Assembly (NCBI RefSeq): GCF_003350295.1
Contig: NZ_QLYY01000018.1
Location: forward strand, 93,241-157,240
Reading direction: 5' to 3'
Length of the DNA stretch: 64,000 nt
DNA from: Vibrio tetraodonis
GTDB taxonomy: Bacteria > Pseudomonadota > Gammaproteobacteria > Enterobacterales > Vibrionaceae
The position numbers and the translations under genes are program-made. Under the pieces are notes generated by a model, which ran no database searches, was not told where the DNA came from, and saw nothing but the letters and a program-made list of their open reading frames with translations. Shown one piece after another: positions 50,702 through 60,614 of the stretch (its first letter is position 1; every line of letters begins with the position of its first letter).

Positions 50702-52531
50702 CTACTCCACTGTCACAGATTTGGCTAAGTTACGTGGCTGATCGACATCTGTACCTTTGATCAAGGCAACGTAGTACGAAAGTAGCTGTAGTGGTAAGGT
50801 ATAAACGATAGGAGCAATAAACTCATCGCAATGAGGCACGTTGAGCACTTTCATCGTATCATCACTTTCAAATGACGCTTTGTCATCAGCAAATACGTAC
50901 ATCAGGCCGCCACGTGCACGCACTTCCTCTACATTAGACTTAAGCTTCTCCAACAGCTCGTTGTTAGGCGCAACAACGATAACTGGCATTTCAGCATCAA
51001 TAAGTGCTAATGGTCCGTGCTTAAGTTCACCGGCAGCATAAGCTTCAGCATGAATATAGGAGATTTCCTTTAGCTTTAGAGCGCCTTCCATAGCAATGGC
51101 TGATTGCTCTCCGCGCCCCAAAAATAAAGAATGATGTTTATCAGCAAAATCTTCCGCCAGAGCTTCAATAGACTCAGCCATTGCCAGTGTTTGTTCAAGC
51201 TTAGCTGGCAGTGATTGCAGTGCAGAAACCAACTTAGCTTCCTTCTCCGCCCCCATACCATTGTGGTGGCCAATAGCCCCGGCAAGCATAAGCAAGCCTG
51301 CAAGCTGCACAGTGAAAGCCTTAGTAGAAGCGACACCAATTTCTGCCCCTGCCTTCATCATATACGCCATATCAGATTCACGTACTAATGAAGAGCCTGG
51401 TACATTACATATGGTCAAACTCGCCATATAACCCATTTCTTTGGCAAGACGCAACGCTGCAAGCGTGTCGGCAGTCTCACCAGATTGAGAAATAGTAACC
51501 AGCAAAGAATTTTCAAACACATGGGATTTTCTATAGCGAAACTCTGAGGCGATCTCAACGTTACAAGAGACACCTGCCCACTCTTCAAGCCAGTAACGCG
51601 CCACTAGACCTGCGTGATAACTGGTACCACAAGCAATAATTTGTACATGTTTAACTTGGCTTAAAAGCTGATGTGCATTGTCACCAAACGCCGATGAAAC
51701 CACTTGACCATTGGCAAGGCGTCCTTCTAAGGTGCGTTGAAGTGCCACTGGCTGCTCATGTATCTCTTTTAACATGTAATGGCGGTATTCACCTTTATCA
51801 CCAGCATCATGAGACACTTCGGTTTCTTTTACTTCGCGTTTAACGCTCTCACCATTTGCATCAAATACACTGACTTCACGGCGGGTGATCTCAGCAACAT
51901 CACCTTCTTCAAGGAACATAAAGCGGCGAGTCACATTCAAAAGTGCGAGTTGGTCAGATGCGAGGAAATTCTCTCCCACACCAAAACCAATCACAATCGG
52001 GCTACCAGAGCGCGCCACCACAATACGAGAAGGATCCTTGCGATCCATTGCGACTGTACCGTAGGCACCTTCCAACTGTTTTGCTGTTCTTTGCACCGCT
52101 TCAACTAATGTACTGGCTGAGCGCAGTTCCCACTCAACCATATGAGCGATAACTTCAGTATCCGTTTGTGATTCAAACTGATAACCACGAGATTTGAGCA
52201 GCTCACGCAGCTCTTCATGATTTTCAATAATACCATTGTGAACTACGGTAATATCACCTGACATGTGGGGATGAGCATTGATTTCAGAAGGCTCGCCATG
52301 TGTTGCCCATCTGGTGTGAGCAATACCCGTTCCGCCCACAACCTTGGCTTCATTGACAGCATCAGCCAACTCTTGAACTTTTCCTAACCTTCTAATTCGC
52401 GTAAGGCTCGACTCTGTGTCGACAATTGCTACACCCGCTGAATCATAGCCACGGTATTCAAGACGGCGAAGGCCTTCAACTAAAATTTCTGCTACATCTC
52501 GTTGTGCTACTGCACCGACGATTCCACACAT
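50702..52531 (-). CDS. glmS: Glucosamine-6-phosphate synthase
   Basis: Makes glucosamine 6-phosphate from fructose 6-phosphate and glutamine for peptidoglycan and LPS. The 609 residues start [16 protein letters not shown], giving the N-terminal catalytic Cys after Met removal, with HTRWATHG and the SIS domains ([33 protein letters not shown]) and the end [11 protein letters not shown] 52531 has GGAG upstream; a frame opening 4 codons earlier is rejected. A DeoR-type regulator precedes it. Confidence 0.97.
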   Translation of the reverse strand: MCGIVGAVAQRDVAEILVEGLRRLEYRGYDSAGVAIVDTESSLTRIRRLGKVQELADAVNEAKVVGGTGIAHTRWATHGEPSEINAHPHMSGDITVVHNGIIENHEELRELLKSRGYQFESQTDTEVIAHMVEWELRSASTLVEAVQRTAKQLEGAYGTVAMDRKDPSRIVVARSGSPIVIGFGVGENFLASDQLALLNVTRRFMFLEEGDVAEITRREVSVFDANGESVKREVKETEVSHDAGDKGEYRHYMLKEIHEQPVALQRTLEGRLANGQVVSSAFGDNAHQLLSQVKHVQIIACGTSYHAGLVARYWLEEWAGVSCNVEIASEFRYRKSHVFENSLLVTISQSGETADTLAALRLAKEMGYMASLTICNVPGSSLVRESDMAYMMKAGAEIGVASTKAFTVQLAGLLMLAGAIGHHNGMGAEKEAKLVSALQSLPAKLEQTLAMAESIEALAEDFADKHHSLFLGRGEQSAIAMEGALKLKEISYIHAEAYAAGELKHGPLALIDAEMPVIVVAPNNELLEKLKSNVEEVRARGGLMYVFADDKASFESDDTMKVLNVPHCDEFIAPIVYTLPLQLLSYYVALIKGTDVDQPRNLAKSVTVE

Positions 52532-52632
52532 AAGTAACTCCAATTAATTCATTCTGATAACCAGCAATCAAGCTGACTTAATAATTAAAGGCTCGACAAG
52601 CTTTAAGCTAAGCCGTCATTAGCCTGTTGTTC

Positions 52633-53394
52633 TTAGGTACAAAGTACTTTAACGCCTTGAGACTCAATACTTAGTTTCAACTCAGGGGCTAAATCTTTGT
52701 TGGTAATGAGGATATCGATAGAATCCCAAGACAACTCTAAATTGGGAATTTTCCGGCCAATCTTTTCAGACTCGACCATAACAATCACTTCACGCGAGAC
52801 CTCAGCCATTACTTTACTAAGGCCAACTAACTCGTTAAATGTGGTGGTACCACGCTCGATATCCACACCATCTGCACCAATAAATAACTGGTCAAAGTCA
52901 TAAGATCGTAGTACTGACTCTGCAACTTGTCCTTGAAAAGACTCAGAATGTGAGTCCCAAGTCCCGCCAGTCATAAGTAGAGTAGGCTCGCTTTCTAACT
53001 CATTAAGCGCATTAGCCACATGCAGCGAATTAGTCATGACAACAAGACCTCGCATTCCATCAAGCTGCTTAATTAATGATGCTGTCGTACTACCACTATC
53101 GATAACAATTCGGTTGTGCTCACGAATCAACTTGACTGCGGCTTGTGCTAACTCATTCTTACGAATCGAAACATTTTTGCTTAGCTCATCGTTGACAACC
53201 TCTTTGGGTAAAGCAATGGCACCGCCATAGCGACGTAAAAGTTGGCCATTTTTTTCCAAAGAAGCCAAGTCCTTTCTGATCGTGACTTCAGAGGTTTCAA
53301 ATTGAGTAGATAACGCTTCTACACTAACCTCACCTTGCTCATTCACTAGGTGAGAAATCGCATGCCTTCTTAATTGAGTGTTTCGCTTTGACAT
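52633..53394 (-). CDS. DeoR/GlpR-type regulator next to glmS
   Basis: 253-residue repressor with an N-terminal HTH (VSVEALSTQFETSEVTIRKDLASLEKNGQLLRRYGGA, about 22-58) and a DeoR sensor domain (IVIDSGSTTASLIKQL, VMTNSLHVANAL, LLMTGG, FIGADGVD). Likely senses a sugar phosphate; the position before glmS suggests amino-sugar control. Two direct repeats upstream may be its operators. No strong Shine-Dalgarno before the ATG at 53394. Confidence 0.88.
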   Translation of the reverse strand: MSKRNTQLRRHAISHLVNEQGEVSVEALSTQFETSEVTIRKDLASLEKNGQLLRRYGGAIALPKEVVNDELSKNVSIRKNELAQAAVKLIREHNRIVIDSGSTTASLIKQLDGMRGLVVMTNSLHVANALNELESEPTLLMTGGTWDSHSESFQGQVAESVLRSYDFDQLFIGADGVDIERGTTTFNELVGLSKVMAEVSREVIVMVESEKIGRKIPNLELSWDSIDILITNKDLAPELKLSIESQGVKVLCT

Positions 53395-53418
53395 TTAAAT
53401 TGCACGGAAAGTTTCAAA

Positions 53419-53450
53419 TCGAAAGAAATTATAACCAATTCGAAAGAAAT
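53419..53450. promoter_or_regulatory. Direct repeats TCGAAAGAAAT, likely DeoR operators
   Basis: Two identical 11-base copies (53419-53429 and 53440-53450) whose starts are 21 bases apart, i.e. two helical turns on the same DNA face, 25 bases before the DeoR-type gene. Such spacing fits cooperative binding by the product of that gene. Confidence 0.55.
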
Positions 53451-53594
53451 AAGTCTATTTATTTTTAGATAAAAAATAAAAAATAGCACCAAAAGCTTGT
53501 CCTAAGACAATTGTTAAGCAGTGATATTGCAATAAATCAGTGGTAGAATTTGCCACCGAAAAGAAAAAAAATTACAGAATTGAACATTAGTTTT

Positions 53595-53610
53595 ATGTGA
53601 CGATTCACAT
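53595..53610. promoter_or_regulatory. Palindrome upstream of pyk
   Basis: ATGTGA-CGAT-TCACAT, perfect 6-base arms around 4 bases, 215 bases before pyk. It resembles a CRP site but has a 4-base rather than a 6-base spacer. Confidence 0.4.
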
Positions 53611-53824
53611 ATGCTTTGAGGTAATGCGGAATTCAGCGTGTATTACCACAGAAGTTTGGTCATAAAATGACTAAACAAATTGAAAGACTTTCAGTTCTAT
53701 AGTCGACGATAACATTGATGTGCTCTAAATATTTAGAAAGCTACTCAGGCCAAGTAGATCTTCGACATTAACCAGATAAACGAAATTTCAAATTATAACT
53801 ATTACTGACCGGAGAATATCTTCC

Positions 53825-55237
53825 ATGAAAAAGACCAAAATCGTATGTACGATTGGCCCCAAAACTGAATCAGTAGAAAAACTCACTGAGCTAGTCAGCG
53901 CGGGTATGAATGTCATGCGCCTAAACTTCTCTCACGGAGATTACCAAGAGCATGGCACTCGTATTGCCAACTTCCGTAAAGTAATGGAAAACTCTGGTAA
54001 ACAACTGGCTATTCTACTTGATACTAAAGGACCAGAAATCCGCACCATAAAACTAGAAGAAGGTAAAGATGTTGACTTAACCGCAGGTCAAGAGTTTACC
54101 TTTACCACAGATACTTCAGTCGTAGGTAACAAAAACCTAGTCGCGGTAACATACTCTGGTTTTGCAGCCGACCTTAACCTAGGTAATACTATCTTGGTCG
54201 ATGATGGCTTAATAGAGATGGAAGTTATTGCCACAACCGCAACTGAAGTGAAGTGTAAAGTACTTAACAATGGTGCTCTCGGAGAAAACAAAGGCGTTAA
54301 CTTACCGGGCGTTTCTGTCAATCTGCCAGCATTGTCTGAAAAAGATAAAAATGATCTTAAGTTTGGTTGTGAGCAGGGCGTAGACTTCGTTGCAGCATCA
54401 TTCATTCGTAAAGCGTCTGATGTCAAAGAAATCCGTGCTGTACTAGCCGAGCATGGCGGCGAAGATATTCACATTATCTCTAAGATTGAAAACCAAGAAG
54501 GCGTCGATAACTTTGACGATATTCTTGAACAATCTGACGGCATCATGGTTGCACGCGGTGATTTAGGCGTTGAGATCCCAGCAGAAGAAGTGATCTTTGC
54601 ACAAAAGATGATGATCGAAAAATGTAATCGTGCCCGTAAGATGGTGATTACCGCAACTCAAATGTTGGATTCTATGATCCATAATCCACGCCCAACTCGC
54701 GCAGAAGCTGGAGACGTTGCAAACGCGGTAATGGATGGCACTGATGCTGTGATGCTATCTGGTGAGACAGCCAAAGGTAAATACCCTGTTGAAGCGGTAA
54801 CCATTATGGCTCAAATAGCGAACCGTACTGATGCAGCTTTAAAAGCAGAGCTAGGCTCTCGTTTAGATAGCCCTCGCCTTCGTATCACAGAAGCAGTATG
54901 TAAAGGAGCTGTAGATACAGCAGAAAAACTTGCCGCACCGCTTATCGTTGTTGCAACTGAAGGTGGAAAATCTGCGCGCTCAGTTCGTAAATATTTCCCA
55001 ACTGCCAATATTCTAGCCTTAACTAATAATTCAAGAACTGCTGCCCAGTTAGTGTTAACTAAAGGTGTTAGACCTGTATTAGTTGAGTCAATCAATAGCA
55101 CTGATGCTTTCTATGTACTAGGTAAAGAGCTAGCGCTTGAGTCTGGCCTAGGGAACAAGGGAGATATCGTCGTGATGGTTTCAGGGGCTCTAGTGGCATC
55201 CGGCACAACAAATACAGCTTCGGTACACGTTTTGTAA
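53825..55237 (+). CDS. pykF: Pyruvate kinase
   Basis: Converts phosphoenolpyruvate and ADP to pyruvate and ATP. The 470 residues start [16 protein letters not shown], with [12 protein letters not shown], the catalytic Lys and Mg/ K sites in [18 protein letters not shown] and [12 protein letters not shown], and the C-terminal regulatory domain. Length and wording match the type I (PykF) enzyme of E. coli (470). GGAG lies 12 bases before the ATG. Confidence 0.95.
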   Translation: MKKTKIVCTIGPKTESVEKLTELVSAGMNVMRLNFSHGDYQEHGTRIANFRKVMENSGKQLAILLDTKGPEIRTIKLEEGKDVDLTAGQEFTFTTDTSVVGNKNLVAVTYSGFAADLNLGNTILVDDGLIEMEVIATTATEVKCKVLNNGALGENKGVNLPGVSVNLPALSEKDKNDLKFGCEQGVDFVAASFIRKASDVKEIRAVLAEHGGEDIHIISKIENQEGVDNFDDILEQSDGIMVARGDLGVEIPAEEVIFAQKMMIEKCNRARKMVITATQMLDSMIHNPRPTRAEAGDVANAVMDGTDAVMLSGETAKGKYPVEAVTIMAQIANRTDAALKAELGSRLDSPRLRITEAVCKGAVDTAEKLAAPLIVVATEGGKSARSVRKYFPTANILALTNNSRTAAQLVLTKGVRPVLVESINSTDAFYVLGKELALESGLGNKGDIVVMVSGALVASGTTNTASVHVL

Positions 55238-55263
55238 TCACTGGTTACAAACTCATTATCGTT

Positions 55264-55292
55264 AAAAGGGGGCTATCGCCCTCTTTTTTATT
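55264..55292 (+). terminator. Terminator after pyruvate kinase
   Basis: AAAAGGGGGC-TATC-GCCCTCTTTT with one wobble, followed by TTATTTTT. Confidence 0.88.
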
Positions 55293-55404
55293 TTTCACTC
55301 TTGTCCCTATAATCAGTACGCTGTATTATCGCCCGCAGTTTTGCATACTATGAAATTTATTATATTTTTCATAGTGTTGTATCTATGCATATAAGGATAG
55401 GAAA

Positions 55405-56064
55405 GTGTCTAGCCCAACCTTGACTGATAAAGTCTCGAGAATGATCTATCAAGACATCTTGAGCGGAGAATTTAAGCCCTGTCAAAAACTCGTAGTCGCA
55501 GATTTAAAACACCGATACCATGTTGGTGCCTCACCTATCAGAGAAGCCTTAGTCCAACTTTCATGGAACAAGTATGTTAGCTTAGAACCTCAGAAAGGTT
55601 GTTGGGTTTCTCCTGTATGTCTAGATGAGCTGGTAGATCTTTACGAAAGTCTTCGCACCGTAGCACCTGTTATGATAAAAAAATCAATACAAATGGGCGG
55701 AGAAGAATGGGAGCTCAACGTACTCACGTGTTATCACAAACTATCTCGCCTCAACCCTGATGATGAAAACTTTGATTGGCGGCAATGGGAAGAGCGACAA
55801 CATGAGTTCCATATTGCTCTTCTTGAAGGTGCTAACTCCCCAAATATGCTTGGATTTTTTAACGACCTGATCAATCAGATCAAACGTTATCGTTATTTTG
55901 CTCGCCATACTGGTTTAAGCACATGTCAGTTCGAAATTAACGAGTATGAGAAGATTCTAAAATTGGTGATGGATAAAGAGGCAGATCAGGCGGCAGAGCA
56001 TTTTGATCGCCACCTTCACTGCTCAATGCAGAAAATTCAAGTCAGTATTGAAAAAGCTGCATAG
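55405..56064 (+). CDS. GntR/FadR-type (FCD) transcription regulator
   Basis: 219 residues with a winged helix N-terminus (DKVSRMIYQDILSGEFKPCQKLVVADLKHRYHVGASPIREALVQLS, about 8-55) and an all-helical FCD effector domain with metal-site histidines (HEFHIALLEG; AEHFDRHLHCS). Resembles CsiR/McbR-type regulators of small-metabolite use. GTG start at 55405 after AGGATAGGAAA. No adjacent target gene; pyk is upstream on the same strand. Confidence 0.88.
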   Translation: MSSPTLTDKVSRMIYQDILSGEFKPCQKLVVADLKHRYHVGASPIREALVQLSWNKYVSLEPQKGCWVSPVCLDELVDLYESLRTVAPVMIKKSIQMGGEEWELNVLTCYHKLSRLNPDDENFDWRQWEERQHEFHIALLEGANSPNMLGFFNDLINQIKRYRYFARHTGLSTCQFEINEYEKILKLVMDKEADQAAEHFDRHLHCSMQKIQVSIEKAA

Positions 56065-56077
56065 TAGACTGCAAACG

Positions 56078-56110
56078 AAAGCACCTCACAGATTAAGATA
56101 GAGGTGCTTT
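56078..56110. terminator. Convergent terminator
   Basis: AAAGCACCTC-N13-GAGGTGCTTT, perfect 10-base stem, overlapping the last codons of the SIMPL-domain gene. Confidence 0.7.
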
Positions 56111-56801
56111 AATCCAGTTTATAGATCACATCGACACGATCTCGGATGACGATCGTAGAGTCTTGATAGGTGTTAGATTCGGCTCTCGCATCCATTGCCA
56201 TAGAGCGCATCAACACCGGCTGGTTGTTAGGTGCATTGTAATCAATACGCCAAACACCACTAATGTCTTTATCAAAGCCTGACGCAAGTGACTTAGCTTT
56301 GGCGTTGGCATCCTTGATCGCAGCTTGTCTTGCTTGCTCTTGGTACTTAGCTTGTTCTTTTACCTTTAGCTGCACATTTTGAACCTGATTAATACCAGAA
56401 TTCAATGCGATATCTAGGTATTGATTAAGATCGGACAGTTGATTAACTGTTACGTTTACTGTTCGAGAAGCTCGATAGCCAACGAGCTCAGGTTGACCAC
56501 TTTTAGGATAATGGTACTGGGGTGCAATATAAAGATTTGAACTGCTGACATTATCATCACTCATTCCCTGCTCTTTGAGCTGAGCAAGAAAATCGGTAAC
56601 AACTTTGTCCACGGTTTGCTTGGCTTGTTCAGCAGTCATGGTTGTTTCAACCACTTTCACTGTAAACTCGGCCATGTCAGGTGTTGCACTAACCTCCCCA
56701 TAACCAGTGGTTTGTAAATGTGGGAAGTCTGGCGTACCCGCATAGACACCAAAACCAGCCAAACATGACGTAACGATAAGTAGACGAGAGATCATCTTCA
56801 T
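56109..56801 (-). CDS. yggE: SIMPL-domain protein, YggE-like
   Basis: 230 residues with a Sec signal peptide (MKMISRLLIVTSCLAGFGVYAG). The mature part is a DUF541/SIMPL domain: TTGYGEVSATPDMAEFTVKV, SNLYIAPQY, VGYRASRTVNVTV and AIKDANAKAKSLA. YggE is a periplasmic protein that lowers oxidative stress damage in E. coli. Located next to mscS, as yggE is near yggB (mscS) in E. coli. AAGGA Shine-Dalgarno. Confidence 0.9.
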   Translation of the reverse strand: MKMISRLLIVTSCLAGFGVYAGTPDFPHLQTTGYGEVSATPDMAEFTVKVVETTMTAEQAKQTVDKVVTDFLAQLKEQGMSDDNVSSSNLYIAPQYHYPKSGQPELVGYRASRTVNVTVNQLSDLNQYLDIALNSGINQVQNVQLKVKEQAKYQEQARQAAIKDANAKAKSLASGFDKDISGVWRIDYNAPNNQPVLMRSMAMDARAESNTYQDSTIVIRDRVDVIYKLD

Positions 56802-57007
56802 TATTATTTTTCCTTAATTAACTCGTTCAACCTATCATAGCGCGTAGAAACGGCTTGAGGAGCATTGCCCAATCTTCTGACACAATCTTGACCAATACTC
56901 CCTAGACTAATCAGCTTACTTATCAATCTAAATTGAACGTTAAAGCCATGCTAATACTTTATGATGATCAATCTATTCAAAATTAAAAATCCTCTGATTT
57001 TGTAGGT

Positions 57008-57874
57008 TTAGGATTCAACTTTATTGAGGTGGACATCCATTTGGGGAAAAGGTATTTCTATACCTTCTCTATCCAACCCTTCTTTAATCGCCTGCATCAA
57101 ATCAAAATAAACATTCCAGTAATCACTGGTGGCAACCCAAGGACGAACAACTAGGTTCACAGAAGAGTCAGCTAATGCATGGACACCGACTTTTACCTCT
57201 GGATCTTTAAGAATACGGGAGTCAGCTTGGCATATTTGTGTCAGCAAGTGCTTTGTTTTTTGTAAGTCAGCTCGATAGGAAACTCCGATAACCAAATCAA
57301 TTCGTCTAGTTTGATGACGAGAATAGTTAGTAATAGGTCCACTGATCACGCTGCTGTTGGGCACCACGACCATTTTATTATCAGGAGTAGTAAGAATTGT
57401 CTGAAAAATCTGAATCGATTCAACGCTGCCGCCAACACCCGCTATTTGAACATAATCTCCAGATTTAAACGGCCGAAAAGCAACAATCAATACGCCCGCA
57501 GCAAAATTTGATAGCGAACCTTGTAGTGCTAAACCAATCGCTAAGCCAGCAGCACCGATAACCGCAACGACAGAGGCAGTCTGTACCCCTATTCGACTAA
57601 GAGCAGCTATTAGCACCATGATAAAGAGTAAATAACGAACCAGGGTGTGGATAAAATCAACCACTGCTTTATCCATTCTTTTCTTCTTCAGTACCTTAGA
57701 AACACTATTGGCTACGACTTTAACAACAATATTGCCGAAAAATAGTATCAGAATGGCGGAAATTAGGTTCACACCATATTGTATTAAGAGCTCCGAATGC
57801 TCATTCACCCAAGTTCCAGCGACACCTAAACCATCAATAATTGGAGTTTCGATCTTCCCAGCACCCTCTGACAT
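57008..57874 (-). CDS. mscS: Small-conductance mechanosensitive channel MscS
   Basis: Inner-membrane heptameric channel that opens on hypo-osmotic shock. The 288 residues have TM1 (about 32-54), TM2 (about 68-90) and the Ala/Gly-rich pore helix TM3 (VVAVIGAAGLAIGLALQGSLSNFAAGV, about 98-124), followed by the cytoplasmic vestibule (FRPFKSGDYVQIAGVGGSVESI; VPNSSVISGPITNYS). Length equals E. coli MscS (286). Follows fbaA at the usual place (fbaA-mscS). GGAGG Shine-Dalgarno. Confidence 0.95.
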   Translation of the reverse strand: MSEGAGKIETPIIDGLGVAGTWVNEHSELLIQYGVNLISAILILFFGNIVVKVVANSVSKVLKKKRMDKAVVDFIHTLVRYLLFIMVLIAALSRIGVQTASVVAVIGAAGLAIGLALQGSLSNFAAGVLIVAFRPFKSGDYVQIAGVGGSVESIQIFQTILTTPDNKMVVVPNSSVISGPITNYSRHQTRRIDLVIGVSYRADLQKTKHLLTQICQADSRILKDPEVKVGVHALADSSVNLVVRPWVATSDYWNVYFDLMQAIKEGLDREGIEIPFPQMDVHLNKVES

Positions 57875-58022
57875 AGTCTATTACCTCCAGTAATAATGCT
57901 TTTGTTACAGTTGTTTATGAGATAGAAAAAGTATTAGTCCGTTAAACGTATCTAATGGTGACTCGTTTTGCCATTCTTTTTAGTGCGCTCCATCTCATTG
58001 CTCAATTAAAGCTAGAAGAAAC

Positions 58023-58053
58023 AAAAAAGCCTGCTCATGATGAGCAGGCTTTG
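58023..58053 (-). terminator. Terminator after fbaA
   Basis: AAAGCCTGCTCAT/ATGAGCAGGCTTT, perfect 13-base palindromic stem with T6 on the minus strand. Confidence 0.9.
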
Positions 58054-58085
58054 GAATGTAAACAGAGTATCGAAATGGGTCGTTA

Positions 58086-59162
58086 TTATAAAACGTTGAC
58101 AGCGTTTAGATCTGCGAACGCTTTTTCTAAACGCTTAACCATTGACTCCTGACCTTTACGTAGCCATACGCGTGGATCATAGTATTTTTTATTAGGCGCA
58201 TCTTCACCAGTTGGGTTACCGATTTGACCTTGCAGGTAATCGTGGTTATCAGCTGAGTACTGACGAATACCATCCCAAGTTGCCCACTGAGTATCGGTAT
58301 CAATATTCATTTTGATAACACCGTAGCTAATAGACTCTTGAATTTCAGCTTCTGAAGAGCCAGAACCGCCATGGAATACAAAGTTAAGCGCATTTGGAGC
58401 AATACCAAATTTCTCCGCGCAGTATGCTTGTGAATCGCGAAGAATTGTCGGAGTCAGTACGACATTACCTGGCTTGTAAACACCATGCACGTTACCGAAA
58501 GAAGCCGCAATAGTGAAACGATGACTGACTGCAGTCAACTTTTCATAAGCGTAAGCAACATCTTCTGGAGAAGTGTATAGCTCAGATGCGTCCATATCTG
58601 AGTTATCAACACCGTCTTCTTCACCACCAGTACAACCGAGTTCAATCTCAAGCGTCATGTTCATTTTTGACATACGCTCAAGATATTTAGCACAGATTTC
58701 TATATTTTCTTCTAGAGATTCTTCTGATAAGTCAATCATATGAGAAGAGAAAAGTGGCTTACCTGTTTGAGCAAAAAACGCTTCGCCAGCATCAAGAAGG
58801 CCGTCAATCCATGGTAAAAGCTTCTTCGCAGCATGGTCAGTGTGAAGAATAACAGGTACGCCGTAAGCTTCTGCTACAGCATGAACATACTTAGCACCAG
58901 CTACAGCCCCAAGAATTTGGCCACCTTGACCTTCAAGTTTTACGCCTTTACCTGCAAAGAAAGCAGCGCCGCCATTTGAAAACTGAACCACTACCGGAGC
59001 TTTTACTTTAGCAGCGGCTTCTAATACTGCATTCACAGAATCAGTACCAACCACGTTTACCGCTGGAAGAGCAAAATTATTCTCTTTTGCTACTTCAAAA
59101 ACTTTCTGTACGTCATCACCAGAAATCACACCTGGTTTTACGAAATCGAAGATCTTAGACAT
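58086..59162 (-). CDS. fbaA: Fructose-bisphosphate aldolase class II
   Basis: Zn-dependent aldolase of glycolysis. The 358 residues contain VILHTDHAAKKLLPW (Zn His, Asp), ELGCTGGEEDGVDNS, FGNVHGVYKPGNVVL and FHGGSGSSEAEI. ATG 59162 (MSKIFDFVKPGVI) matches the E. coli start; the ATG three codons upstream overlaps the Shine-Dalgarno AGGA. Third gene of epd-pgk-fbaA. Confidence 0.98.
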   Translation of the reverse strand: MSKIFDFVKPGVISGDDVQKVFEVAKENNFALPAVNVVGTDSVNAVLEAAAKVKAPVVVQFSNGGAAFFAGKGVKLEGQGGQILGAVAGAKYVHAVAEAYGVPVILHTDHAAKKLLPWIDGLLDAGEAFFAQTGKPLFSSHMIDLSEESLEENIEICAKYLERMSKMNMTLEIELGCTGGEEDGVDNSDMDASELYTSPEDVAYAYEKLTAVSHRFTIAASFGNVHGVYKPGNVVLTPTILRDSQAYCAEKFGIAPNALNFVFHGGSGSSEAEIQESISYGVIKMNIDTDTQWATWDGIRQYSADNHDYLQGQIGNPTGEDAPNKKYYDPRVWLRKGQESMVKRLEKAFADLNAVNVL

Positions 59163-59218
59163 GGCTGTCATCCTATTTATCTATCGTTTTAAAACAAAAC
59201 TTATTCGTTTAAATTTTT

Positions 59219-59230
59219 GCAAACGTTTGC
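59219..59230. promoter_or_regulatory. LacI-family operator-like palindrome before fbaA
   Basis: GCAAACGTTTGC, a perfect 12-base palindrome with the CG centre of PurR/Cra-type operators, 56 bases before fbaA. PurR cores have CGCAAACGTTTGCG; Cra sites have TGAAACGTTTCA. The core is nearer to PurR. Confidence 0.5.
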
Positions 59231-59280
59231 CACAACAAGGCCTATTTTAACAAACAAACGCCTTATATGCAGCAAACAAG

Positions 59281-59301
59281 AAAGCGGGGAAACCCCGCTT
59301 T
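59281..59301. terminator. Hairpin after pgk
   Basis: AAAGCGGGG-AAA-CCCCGCTTT followed by C; strong stem, short T run. It stands between pgk and fbaA and could reduce read-through. Confidence 0.65.
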
Positions 59302-59308
59302 CAATGAA

Positions 59309-60469
59309 TTATTTAGCGCGAGCTTCCAGCATTTCTACTGCCGGCAGCACCTTACCTTCAACAAATTCTAGGAAAGCACCGCCACCAGTTGAGATGTAAG
59401 AAACATCAGTCTTGATACCAAACTTGTCGATAGCTGCTAAGGTGTCGCCACCACCAGCAACCGAAAAGCCTTCAGATTGGGCGATAGCCTCAGATATACC
59501 TTTAGTTCCTGCCTCAAAGTTCTTAAACTCAAACACGCCTACAGGACCATTCCAAAGAATAGTCTTAGCATTGTTAAGAATTTCTGCCAGTTCAGCAGTT
59601 GAATCAGGGCCTAGATCAAAAATCATATCGTCATCTGCGACATCCGCGACGTTTTTGATTTCAGCTTCAGCGTTCTCATCAAAAGCTTTCGCACAAGCGA
59701 CGTCTGTTGCGACAGGGATTGCACACTCATCCATCAATTTTTTCGCAGTGTCAACTAGGTCTGCTTCGTACAAGGATTTACCAACATTATGTCCAGCCGC
59801 TGCAATAAAGGTATTGGCAATACCACCACCAACAACTAGCTGATCGGCCACCTTTGACAATGACTCAAGTACGGTTAGTTTGGTAGAAACCTTTGAACCA
59901 CCGACAATCGCTACCATTGGGCGAGCTGGTTTATCCATTGCTTTTGCCAATGCATCAAGTTCGTTAGCCAGCAGAGGACCAGCACAAGCGATCGGTGCAT
60001 GCATGCCGACGCCATGAGTAGACGCTTGCGCTCGGTGAGCCGTGCCAAAGGCATCCATCACAAAAACGTCACAAAGCGCAGCATAGGCCTTAGACAATGC
60101 TTCTTCGTTCTTCTTTTCACCTTTGTTGAATCGCACATTTTCAAGAACGACTAATTCACCTGCATTGAGTTCTAGCCCATCAAGGTAATCTTTGGCTAAC
60201 TTAACCTCGCAATCTAGAGAGTCATTTAAGTAGTTAACCACAGGTTGTAGAGAGAACTCTTGCGCATAATCACCTTCTGTAGGACGACCTAAGTGAGATG
60301 TCACCATCACTTTTGCACCAGCTTCAAGACAGTGCTTGATTGTAGGTAAGGAAGCTAGAATACGTGCGTCAGAAGTCACTTTGCCTTCTTTTACCGGTAC
60401 ATTAAGATCTGCACGGATAAATACACGTTTACCTGCAAGATCCAGGTCAGTCATCTTGATCACAGACAT
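59309..60469 (-). CDS. pgk: Phosphoglycerate kinase
   Basis: Glycolytic kinase making ATP from 1,3-bisphosphoglycerate. The 386 residues show [16 protein letters not shown], the [10 protein letters not shown] loop, [25 protein letters not shown], the nucleotide motif [10 protein letters not shown] and [15 protein letters not shown] 60469 ([14 protein letters not shown]) has GAGAGGA upstream; a frame starting at 60484 is rejected. Confidence 0.98.
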   Translation of the reverse strand: MSVIKMTDLDLAGKRVFIRADLNVPVKEGKVTSDARILASLPTIKHCLEAGAKVMVTSHLGRPTEGDYAQEFSLQPVVNYLNDSLDCEVKLAKDYLDGLELNAGELVVLENVRFNKGEKKNEEALSKAYAALCDVFVMDAFGTAHRAQASTHGVGMHAPIACAGPLLANELDALAKAMDKPARPMVAIVGGSKVSTKLTVLESLSKVADQLVVGGGIANTFIAAAGHNVGKSLYEADLVDTAKKLMDECAIPVATDVACAKAFDENAEAEIKNVADVADDDMIFDLGPDSTAELAEILNNAKTILWNGPVGVFEFKNFEAGTKGISEAIAQSEGFSVAGGGDTLAAIDKFGIKTDVSYISTGGGAFLEFVEGKVLPAVEMLEARAK

Positions 60470-60614
60470 GATGTGTCCTCTCAAATATTAAAAATAAATT
60501 TTCCGGTTCAGCAGTTAAGCTCAACCTAACAATTTTTCAAACTTACTTAGATATGGAGATTATCAACATTTATTTCAAGGTATAAAATAAATATATCTCC
60601 ACTCTATATTGGGT

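Larger units (their letters stand above)
53395..53824. other. Divergent gap DeoR regulator / pyk
   Basis: 430 bases without a gene, holding the direct repeat at 53419-53450, a palindrome at 53595-53610, and GGTAAT / ATTACC arms near 53621-53647. Confidence 0.6.

Noticed and set aside
53595..53610. A CRP site
   Set aside because: Half-sites fit but the spacing is 4, not 6, so I list it only as a palindrome.
59412..59843. A 143-codon plus-strand frame inside pgk
   Set aside because: Antisense shadow of a strongly conserved gene with no signals of its own.
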